Assembly: GCA_964450865.1 (NCBI GenBank) | Contig: CAYVHB010000051.1 | Coordinates: 1 to 15,572, forward strand | Source of the DNA: CAYVHB01 sp964450865 | GTDB taxonomy: Bacteria > Bacillota > Clostridia > Saccharofermentanales > UBA5734 | Direction: 5' to 3' | Length of the DNA stretch: 15,572 nucleotides | Part shown: piece after piece, positions 1 to 4,836 of the stretch | Position numbering within the stretch: position 1 is the stretch's first letter | Layout: each line of letters begins with the position of its first letter | Notes under the pieces: generated by a model | Databases searched by the model: none | What the model saw: the letters and a program-made list of their open reading frames with translations, nothing else | What the model was told of the DNA's origin: nothing | Position numbers and translations under genes: made by a program

Positions 1-1
1 C

Positions 2-139
2 ATGCTGGCCAGCTACGGGCTGATCAAATTGCTGCATGAAGTCCTCGGCCTGAATCGCTACGTCGCCAAAGTGCTTGCCGACGGCGTTCTCTACATCGCC
101 AGCTTCTTCTTCCAGCGTGAATTTGTCTATCGCAAATAG
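2..139 (+). CDS. GtrA-like integral membrane protein, C-terminal fragment
   Basis: This is an open frame running from the window edge to a TAG at 137-139. It encodes about 45 residues that include AKVLADGVLYIASFFFQREF and end in VYRK. A hydrophobic helix followed by a FxxQREFVxxK tail is the usual end of GtrA/DPMS-type four-helix membrane proteins, which are thought to help move polyprenyl-linked sugars across the membrane for cell-wall or glycan decoration. Only the last transmembrane helix is visible. The ATG at position 2 is probably internal, because the family is normally about 120-150 residues long. Its substrate, partners and operon lie outside the window. Another small polytopic membrane protein with a similar tail cannot be excluded. 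Confidence 0.6.
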   Translation: MLASYGLIKLLHEVLGLNRYVAKVLADGVLYIASFFFQREFVYRK

Positions 140-300
140 CCCTGGTGCGTTGGCTGCTTCGATGCCTGGGTCGGCGTCTGAGGCAAAGCATGGCTGGTCC
201 ACGCCAGCCCTCTGAAAGACACACTGGATCCCCAGATCCCTCGCCAGCTCATAGCTGGGCTGGGGCTGCGTGGCTGATCGTACAGGTTATGTGCTGGCGG
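140..300. other. Gene-free stretch with two small hairpins
   Basis: No credible gene is seen between the GtrA-like stop and the repeat array. Two perfect short stem-loops occur: GGCTGG-tccacg-CCAGCC (192-209) and CCAGC-tcata-GCTGG (244-258). Neither is followed by a T-run, so they are weak candidates for a transcript end after the GtrA-like gene, or simply structured RNA. Confidence 0.3.
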
Positions 301-475
301 GCTTGGCGCAGGCAGTAGCCGGCTTGCCTGGGCGCAGTAGCCGGCGTGCCTGGCGCAATAGCGGCAGTCTGGCGCAGCAGCTGGCGGGCCTGGCGCAGTA
401 GCTGGCGGCCTGGTGCAGTAGCCGGCGTGTCAGGCGCAATAGCGGCAGTCTGGTGCAGAAGCCGGTGGGCCTGGC
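301..475. repeat. Degenerate ~20-bp tandem repeat with ~81-bp higher-order period
   Basis: About eight and a half consecutive units of 20-23 bp follow the approximate consensus cctggcgcagtagccggc with two or three variable bases between units. Units alternate between variants (cagtagccggc, caatagcggc, cagcagctggc). The variant pair ggcgcaatagcggcagtctgg occurs around 352-372 and again around 433-453, 81 bp later, so a block of four units appears to have been duplicated. Unit length drifts and stop codons occur, so it is not coding. There are no unique spacers, so it is not a CRISPR array. It lies downstream of both flanking genes, between the end of the GtrA-like gene and the end of the minus-strand helicase. 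Confidence 0.75.
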
Positions 476-507
476 GTTTGTATTTGTAGTGTCGTTACCC
501 CGCTGAC

Positions 508-1632
508 TTAAGGTTCAAACTCCAGCGGCAGCATCGGTGTATGGGTAAAACGGGCAATTTCATCCAGTTTTGATTTTTCCATAAATGTGTAAAACGTATA
601 AGCTACGCCAGTGTGATGGGCCCGGCCAGTCCGGCCAATCCGATGGACATAGTTTTCAGTTTCGGTCGGAATATCGTAATTAAAGATCGCGTCAACGCCA
701 TAAATATCGATGCCCCGGGCTGCGACGTCGGTTGCGACAAGCACCTGTAAATGGCCCTTGCGAAACGCCGCCAGAACCTTTTCACGGTTGGACTGGCGAA
801 TATCGCCATGGATGCAATCGGCTTTACACCCGTTCTGCACCAGGCGGCGCGTCACGCCCTGCACCATGAATTTCGTATTGCAGAACACAATCACTTTGTC
901 ATATTTTTCCCGCAGGACAATTTTAGCAATGGCTTCGACACGGGCATGGCCGCCCAGATTCAGGCAATACTGGGTAATGGGCGGCTTGTTTTCGGCGTCT
1001 TCGAGCACGGTCACTTCCACCGGGTCATGCTGATAGATCCAGGAAATATCCATAACCGCGCGGGACATAGTCGCGCTGAACATCGCAACCTGGTCGGCCT
1101 TGGGCATCAGGTCGAGAATCCGGCGCACATCACGGATAAAACCCATATCCAGCATGCGGTCCGCCTCGTCAAGGATTACCGTATGAACGGTATCCAGGCG
1201 CAGATTGCGGCGGTGCAAATGATCAATCAGCCGCCCTGGCGTGGCGACAATGATCTGGGGAATCTGCCGCAACTGGCTGATCTGGCGGTCAATATTCTGG
1301 CCGCCGTAGATCGCGATCGTCCGGATATGTGGATGAAAAGCCGTCAGGGTACACAACTCGTCATTAATCTGCAAGACAAGTTCACGTGTCGGCGCTAAAA
1401 TCAGGGCCTGCGGACCCTGGTAATCCCGGATCATATGCTCGATGATTGGAATCCCAAAAGCCAGTGTTTTCCCTGTGCCCGTCGGTGCCTTGGCAATGAC
1501 ATCATGCCAATTCAGCATGTGCGGAATGGTCTGGGCCTGAATTGTCGTGGGGGCGGTGAAACCACTTTTCTGGATAGCCGCCATCGTTTCTGCGGACAAA
1601 CCCATAGCGGCGAATTGATCGATTGTTGTCAT
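508..1632 (-). CDS. DEAD-box ATP-dependent RNA helicase, minimal core
   Basis: This 374-residue protein uses ATP to unwind or remodel RNA in the cytoplasm, as in ribosome assembly, mRNA turnover or cold adaptation. All the motifs are present: Q motif (GFTAPTTIQ, 24-32), Walker A/motif I (APTGTGKT, 49-56), Ia (PTREL, 81-85), Ib (TPGR, 131-134), II (DEAD, 155-158), III (SAT, 186-188), V (ATDVAARGID, 300-309) and VI (HRIGRTGR, 330-337). It ends about 37 residues after motif VI with no basic or RNA-binding tail, so it is close to a bare two-domain core of the RhlE/CshA kind. The frame is open 39 codons further upstream, but the ATG at 1632 follows AAAGGA at about 11 nt and begins exactly where the family's Q-motif region starts. 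It is divergent from the kinase gene. The exact subfamily cannot be told, so no symbol is given. Confidence 0.95.
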   Translation of the reverse strand: MTTIDQFAAMGLSAETMAAIQKSGFTAPTTIQAQTIPHMLNWHDVIAKAPTGTGKTLAFGIPIIEHMIRDYQGPQALILAPTRELVLQINDELCTLTAFHPHIRTIAIYGGQNIDRQISQLRQIPQIIVATPGRLIDHLHRRNLRLDTVHTVILDEADRMLDMGFIRDVRRILDLMPKADQVAMFSATMSRAVMDISWIYQHDPVEVTVLEDAENKPPITQYCLNLGGHARVEAIAKIVLREKYDKVIVFCNTKFMVQGVTRRLVQNGCKADCIHGDIRQSNREKVLAAFRKGHLQVLVATDVAARGIDIYGVDAIFNYDIPTETENYVHRIGRTGRAHHTGVAYTFYTFMEKSKLDEIARFTHTPMLPLEFEP

Positions 1633-1693
1633 GATAGATTTATCCTTTATGACTTTTATGAGGCTTGACGCAGTGCAGTGACATTTCCAGACG

Positions 1694-1717
1694 TGGTATA
1701 ATCTTGGCAAAAGCCAA
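1694..1717 (+). promoter_or_regulatory. Extended -10 promoter with inverted repeat at the start site
   Basis: TGGTATAAT at 1694-1702 is a perfect extended -10 on the plus strand, about 100 nt before the kinase ATG. No good -35 is seen, which is usual for extended -10 promoters. The palindrome TTGGC-AAAA-GCCAA at 1704-1717 covers the expected transcription start near 1708-1709. It could be an operator or a 5' hairpin in the leader. No clear promoter was found for the divergent helicase. Confidence 0.45.
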
Positions 1718-1766
1718 TAATCCGGCGCATCCGTACAAAGCCCGTTCATGAAATATCCACTTGTTA

Positions 1767-1777
1767 TTTTGACAAAA
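1767..1777. promoter_or_regulatory. Palindromic TTTTGACAAAA site, first copy
   Basis: TTTTGACAAAA is an odd-centred palindrome inside the longer string ATTTTGACAAAAGCG (1766-1780). The same 15 bases recur at 3097-3111 in another promoter region. The embedded TTGACA looks like a -35, but a start 17 bp further on would fall at the kinase ATG, so it is unlikely to be this gene's -35. It may be a regulator-binding site between the two divergent genes. Confidence 0.3.
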
Positions 1778-1800
1778 GCGGGGCACAGGAGTCAATACAT

Positions 1801-2355
1801 ATGAACGAATTCATACTCGGTTCATCACAAAAACGCGGCAATAACCTGATTTTGATCGGTATGCCAGGCAGCGGCAAAAGCACCCTCGGAGCCCTGCTCG
1901 CCCGCAGACTGGGAATGACCTTGCTCGATACGGATCAGGTCATCAAAGACCGGGAAAAAAAATCGCTGCAGGATTTGCTCGACCAGTACGGTGTACGGAC
2001 TTTCATCCAGAAAGAAGCGGCGGCTATTCAGTCAATCCAGCCGCAAAATTGCGTGATCGCTACCGGCGGCAGCGTGGTGCTCGATTATGATGCCATGCGC
2101 TATCTGCGCACCCTTGGCCGGATCGTGTACCTTGATGTCCCGTTGTTCAAACTTGAACGGCGTCTGTGGAATATCAAGACCCGCGGCATTGTCATCAAAC
2201 AGGGCCAGACAATCCGTGATATTTTTCGTTTGCGCAAACCACTTTATGAAAAATACGCTGACTATATTCAGACCACAACCCATTTAAGTGCCGAACAAAT
2301 CGTTGACCAGATAGCCAGCTGGTGGCAAAGCACTGTAACGGCTAATAAGGTGTAA
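1801..2355 (+). CDS. Shikimate kinase-like P-loop kinase (AroK family)
   Basis: This 184-residue protein belongs to the shikimate kinase family, which phosphorylates shikimate with ATP in aromatic amino-acid synthesis. Seen are Walker A (GMPGSGKST, 20-28), the DTD acidic pair (D43, D45), a glycine pair (ATGGS, 87-91), the lid arginine (KTR, R128) and the substrate-side arginine before PLY (R145). Length fits the family. The start has AGGAG at 1787-1791, nine bases before ATG. One shikimate-contacting position differs: where the family has F-R in the GExxFRxxE stretch, this protein reads GVRTFIQKE, so the arginine is isoleucine (I69). The third glycine of the GGG loop is serine (S91). Either shikimate is bound differently or the substrate differs. 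No other aromatic-pathway gene is present here, so the symbol is left empty. Confidence 0.8.
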   Translation: MNEFILGSSQKRGNNLILIGMPGSGKSTLGALLARRLGMTLLDTDQVIKDREKKSLQDLLDQYGVRTFIQKEAAAIQSIQPQNCVIATGGSVVLDYDAMRYLRTLGRIVYLDVPLFKLERRLWNIKTRGIVIKQGQTIRDIFRLRKPLYEKYADYIQTTTHLSAEQIVDQIASWWQSTVTANKV

Positions 2356-2434
2356 AAAACCGCGTCCTCGCCTTTTACCCACGCCACATCGCCCGAACGT
2401 CACCGCCGTCACCGCTGATAGACCGCCCCGACTA

Positions 2435-2776
2435 CTACCCTTGCTGCGCCTGACGAGCAGCAAAAATCTTGCCAGTCGTTTCACGCAACTGGGGCATAAA
2501 GGTCAAAGCTTCGGCCAGGCGATTTTCCCGAACCATGCGCTCCAGATTCAGGGCCTGATCCGCCAATTGGGTCATGCGTAAATTAGCCGAAGTTCCTTTT
2601 AGGGAATGTATCTGCCGGGCGGCTAAAGCTGCATCACCGCTGTACAGAGTCTGTTCGATCTGATCCAGATCTGCGTTAAGACGAGCCAGAAAAGAGTCCA
2701 GCAATCGCAAGCCAATGACTGAATCAATGCCCGTTTCCTGACTAAACTTTGTCAATATTTCATCAATCAAATTCAT
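2435..2776 (-). CDS. Stand-alone HPt (histidine phosphotransfer) domain protein
   Basis: This 113-residue protein is almost entirely one HPt four-helix domain. The phosphorylation motif is AARQIHSLKGTSANL with the receiving histidine at H57; the following K60-G61 and small residues match the family. HPt proteins shuttle phosphate between receiver domains of hybrid kinases and response regulators, and carry no catalytic residues themselves. GAGGTG lies five bases before the ATG at 2776, and a good promoter is seen upstream. No sensor kinase or response regulator gene is present in the window, so its partners are encoded elsewhere. It ends tail-to-tail with the kinase gene, about 80 bp apart, with no obvious terminator between them. 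Confidence 0.85.
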   Translation of the reverse strand: MNLIDEILTKFSQETGIDSVIGLRLLDSFLARLNADLDQIEQTLYSGDAALAARQIHSLKGTSANLRMTQLADQALNLERMVRENRLAEALTFMPQLRETTGKIFAARQAQQG

Positions 2777-2835
2777 GCCAACACCTCATGTTTTTCGAGT
2801 CCACTTCATTCACATCATTGTATATTGTCAGGTAG

Positions 2836-2865
2836 ATTATATCATTTATTCGCACATATGTTACA
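2836..2865 (-). promoter_or_regulatory. Promoter of the HPt gene (extended -10)
   Basis: Read on the minus strand, TGATATAAT (plus-strand 2836-2844) is a perfect TATAAT with an upstream TG. A weak -35, TGTAAC (2860-2865), lies 18 bp further upstream. Transcription would start near 2829, giving a leader of about 50 nt before the HPt ATG at 2776. Confidence 0.5.
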
Positions 2866-2936
2866 TTTTCCAATAAAATAGCCTAGGCAAGCTTCAATTT
2901 TACTGGCCTTTCAGGCGATGATCATGCCACATCTGG

Positions 2937-2959
2937 TGATTGCAATTCATTTGCAATCA
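2937..2959. promoter_or_regulatory. Perfect 9-bp inverted repeat
   Basis: TGATTGCAA-ttcat-TTGCAATCA is a perfect palindrome with 9-bp arms and a 5-nt centre. It lies between the divergent HPt gene and the 3271 gene and has no T-run, so an operator is more likely than a terminator. No regulator can be assigned. Confidence 0.45.
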
Positions 2960-3096
2960 GAATGAAGTTCGGCGCATTTAATCCATACAGGATGGTCAAT
3001 CCAGATCATAGATCTTGCAATTTTATAGCAGTTAATCTGGGTATGTTGCTTATGCTTTTTGACCATTTTTCAGGAAACTTCCAAGACAAGTCGCAT

Positions 3097-3119
3097 ATTT
3101 TGACAAAAGCGATTATAAT
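3097..3119 (+). promoter_or_regulatory. TTTTGACAAAA site (second copy) followed by a TATAAT box
   Basis: TTTTGACAAAA (3098-3108) is followed by TATAAT at 3114-3119. The TTGACA and TATAAT are only 8 bp apart, too close to work as one promoter pair. Either TATAAT acts with another weak -35 and the palindrome is an operator overlapping it, or both are chance matches in AT-rich DNA. If this is the promoter, the gene has a leader of about 145 nt. Confidence 0.3.
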
Positions 3120-3134
3120 AATGTCAAGGGGATT

Positions 3135-3190
3135 CCACAATACAAATCTTCTTCGATCATCTCCACAATACAAATCTTCTTCAACCATCT
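3135..3190 (+). repeat. 28-bp tandem duplication in the leader
   Basis: Two adjacent 28-bp copies (3135-3162 and 3163-3190) begin ccacaatacaaatcttcttc and end catct, differing at two positions (gat versus aac in the middle). A third copy begins with cca and then diverges. The unit is pyrimidine-rich and sits 80-135 bp before the ATG of the next gene, so it would be transcribed as leader if the TATAAT at 3114 is used. Confidence 0.85.
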
Positions 3191-3223
3191 CCAATGCCGA
3201 CAATCTCACCTCGCAAGTCTCGA

Positions 3224-3248
3224 TTATTTGGTCCCAATTTATTTGGTC
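3224..3248 (+). repeat. TTATTTGGTC direct repeat next to the ribosome binding site
   Basis: TTATTTGGTC occurs at 3224-3233 and again at 3239-3248, a 15-bp period, ending four bases before AAAGGAG (3253-3259). The position would suit a protein-binding or translation-control site in the leader, but nothing more can be shown. Confidence 0.5.
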
Positions 3249-3270
3249 ATTGAAAGGAGAGTCGATCTTT

Positions 3271-4110
3271 ATGTCATCAGCACTGCAAAGCATGCGTTCC
3301 TGGGCCTTGCTTCTCAAAGAGAAAGAGCAAATTCCTGTATACTTCCAGAAGGACTATGCTGCTCAGTTTGGCCCGGCGGATCGTCCCTACATGCTGTTCA
3401 ATCCGAGCCAGAAACTGGACAAAGAAGAAGAAGGCGGCGACGAAAAGCTGCTGTGCCTCGCCCCGGACCGGATTGTCATCTTTTCCCGCAACGACCTGCC
3501 TTTCGTTTGCAAAATTGAAGATGTTATCTATTGCGTACACAAAGAATTGCTGCTGGCCTTCAGTATTTCGATTTACACGTCATCCAGCGAAGTCAATTTT
3601 GCATACAATTCCGCGTGCAGTGACCTGTTTATGCCAGTTCTGGCCAGTCTGCGTCCAACCCCACTGGGGCCGCAAGCTCATATCTCTGACCGGGAAAAGC
3701 TGGGCGTCCTGATTGACACCGATCTGAAGTTCATGAACTACGGTCGCCAGGTACTTGCCGGCAGCGGCTTTTTACTGGATTTCCTGTATGAAGAAGCCCA
3801 GACCGAATCGACTCTGTTCGCCAGCCGGACCGTTCAGGAAGCCCATCTGCTGCTGCTGACCGACTCCGAGCTGATCTGGATTGCCGACGAGAAAAAAGAC
3901 TGGGCCAAAGAACCCGTTTACGGTGGGATTTTCAACTTTGTCAAGCGTGGTAAAGTCGTATCCAGCCAGATCGGCCAACCGAACGAAGACGGCATCATCC
4001 CATTCACGATTACCTTGAAGGGCAACAAGCAGTGGGTTATCGGTTACAAGTCGGAAAATCTCGAGGCGCTCAAGCGCGTTGAAGCGGCCATCAATGAATG
4101 GATGGGCTGA
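3271..4110 (+). CDS. Unrecognised 279-residue protein, possibly two PH-like domains
   Basis: I do not recognise a named family. The ATG at 3271 follows AAAGGAG at 11 nt and is preferred over earlier in-frame ATGs, whose extra sequence is irregular. The protein has no signal peptide or membrane helix. It looks like two similar halves. The first has strands LLCLAPDRIVIFS (60-72), IEDVIYCVH (82-90) and LLLAFSISIYTSS (93-105), then an acidic-start helix to about residue 128. The second has HLLLLTDSELIWIADEKK (192-209), YGGIFNFVKRG (217-227), FTITLKGNKQWVIGY (245-259) and a closing helix NLEALKRVEAAINEWMG. The pattern of a beta strand with a TD/PD turn, a mid-domain strand and a C-terminal amphipathic helix resembles bacterial PH-like domains; this is inference from pattern only. 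A charged loop (KLDKEEEGGDEK, 48-59) interrupts the first half. Its role is unknown. Confidence 0.85.
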   Translation: MSSALQSMRSWALLLKEKEQIPVYFQKDYAAQFGPADRPYMLFNPSQKLDKEEEGGDEKLLCLAPDRIVIFSRNDLPFVCKIEDVIYCVHKELLLAFSISIYTSSSEVNFAYNSACSDLFMPVLASLRPTPLGPQAHISDREKLGVLIDTDLKFMNYGRQVLAGSGFLLDFLYEEAQTESTLFASRTVQEAHLLLLTDSELIWIADEKKDWAKEPVYGGIFNFVKRGKVVSSQIGQPNEDGIIPFTITLKGNKQWVIGYKSENLEALKRVEAAINEWMG

Positions 4111-4111
4111 T

Positions 4112-4135
4112 TTGATAAATCCGTTCACATATCAA
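4112..4135 (+). promoter_or_regulatory. TTGATA inverted repeat upstream of the XRE gene
   Basis: TTGATA (4112-4117) and TATCAA (4130-4135) form a perfect 6-bp inverted repeat with a 12-bp centre, about 70-95 bp before the XRE-type regulator. Such regulators often bind a palindrome before their own gene, so this is a possible operator. TTGATA could also serve as a -35, but no good -10 follows at 17 bp. Confidence 0.25.
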
Positions 4136-4146
4136 TGAATTATCCG

Positions 4147-4183
4147 TGCAAACCCGATGATCAGGCTGGTCATCGGGTTTGTA
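4147..4183 (+). terminator. Strong stem-loop between the 3271 and 4206 genes
   Basis: CAAACCCGATGA (4149-4160) pairs perfectly with TCATCGGGTTTG (4170-4181) around a 9-nt loop; a G-U and a U-A pair may extend it. This 12-bp stem is the likely 3' end of the 3271 transcript, but the T-run after it is poor (tacatcctt). It may terminate weakly, protect the 3' end or act as a partial barrier before the regulator gene, whose start lies about 22 bp further on. Confidence 0.6.
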
Positions 4184-4205
4184 CATCCTTCGACGAGGTT
4201 AACCA

Positions 4206-4430
4206 ATGACCGATTTAGAAAACATCTGGATTACTGCCGAAATCGGTTCCAGATTGCGCCAGGCCCGTACGGAAAAAGGAATATCCCAAACCGAATTGGC
4301 CAAAAGGATCCAGGCTGAATCATCACAAATAGAATTTTACGAACGAGGCCGCCAGTATATGCCACTGGACCGGCTTTTTGACATCGCTGCAATCCTCGAA
4401 ATACCCGTGACCCAACTGCTTGGGGATTGA
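4206..4430 (+). CDS. Small XRE-family helix-turn-helix regulator
   Basis: This 74-residue protein is nearly all one HTH_3/Cro-CI domain. Helices run from IGSRLRQARTEKGISQTELAKRI (13-35, split here by the turn at GIS), where the GISQTELA segment is the classic start of the helix-turn-helix, through QIEFYERGRQYMPLDRLFDIAAIL to IPVTQLLGD at the end. It would bind DNA as a dimer. GAGG lies seven bases before ATG. There is no partner domain, sensor or toxin gene attached. It stands alone between a hairpin and an 89-bp tandem repeat array. The target is unknown; autoregulation or control of the oxidoreductase gene downstream is possible. Confidence 0.88.
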   Translation: MTDLENIWITAEIGSRLRQARTEKGISQTELAKRIQAESSQIEFYERGRQYMPLDRLFDIAAILEIPVTQLLGD

Positions 4431-4457
4431 TATTGATTACGCGCCGGACAGCCCGGA

Positions 4458-4764
4458 ACCTGCAGACAACGCACCGGGCGGTACAGCAAATGGGATAGGT
4501 CTGCTGCGGCTGGACGCCCCGGTGACGATCACCTGCGGCACCGCTGTGCCCGGCAGCAACGTGCCGGCGACACAGCAAATGGGATAGGTCTGCTGCGGCT
4601 GGACGCCCCGGTGACGATCACCTGCGGCACCGCTGTGCCCGGCAGCAACGTGCCGGCGACACAGCAAATGGGATAGGTCTGCTGCGGCTGGACGCTCTGG
4701 TGACGATCACCTGCGGCACCGCTGTGCCCGGCAGGCAACGCGCCGGCGGTACAGCAAATAGGGA
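4458..4764. repeat. 89-bp hairpin-rich tandem repeat, three copies plus partial ends
   Basis: Units start with acagcaaatgggataggtc at 4483, 4572 and 4661 (89, 89 and 90 bp), with a truncated fourth start at 4751. The first two copies are nearly identical; the third differs at a few bases and has one extra G. A partial unit end (caacgcaccgggcggt) precedes the first copy and matches the end of the third. Each unit can fold into successive hairpins: GGTGA-cga-TCACC, GGCAC-cgct-GTGCC and CCGGCA-gcaacg-TGCCGG. Because 89 is not a multiple of three, a translated frame rotates between copies, so the minus-strand open frames across it are not genes. There are no unique spacers, so it is not a CRISPR array. 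Confidence 0.9.
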
Positions 4765-4836
4765 ATTGTTGATTCGTTATCCCAAGTCCAACAACACGAC
4801 GAACGACGTTTACCACGCATCTGAGGAGTTCTAAAC

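Larger units (their letters stand above)
2866..3270. other. AT-rich divergent intergenic region and leader
   Basis: About 400 bp with no supported gene. An open frame runs in from 2962 in phase with the next gene, but its translation is irregular and contains a tandem duplication whose 28-bp unit is not a multiple of three. The good ribosome binding site is at 3253-3259. The region holds a perfect inverted repeat, a TTTTGACAAAA site, a TATAAT and two kinds of short direct repeat, listed separately. Confidence 0.5.

Noticed and set aside
1633..1749. Longer start for the RNA helicase
   Set aside because: The extra 39 residues have no match to the family, the Q-motif region starts right after the ATG at 1632, and AAAGGA precedes that ATG.
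1769..1797. TTGACA / TCAATA as the kinase promoter
   Set aside because: The start site would fall at or after the ATG and the -10 is poor, so the extended -10 further upstream is preferred.
2962..3270. N-terminal extension of the 3271 gene by 103 codons
   Set aside because: It contains a 28-bp tandem duplication that is not a multiple of three, has irregular composition and no ribosome binding site at its ATG, whereas 3271 has a good one.
4458..4764. CRISPR array
   Set aside because: Units are directly adjacent with no unique spacers, the unit is 89 bp, and there are no cas genes.
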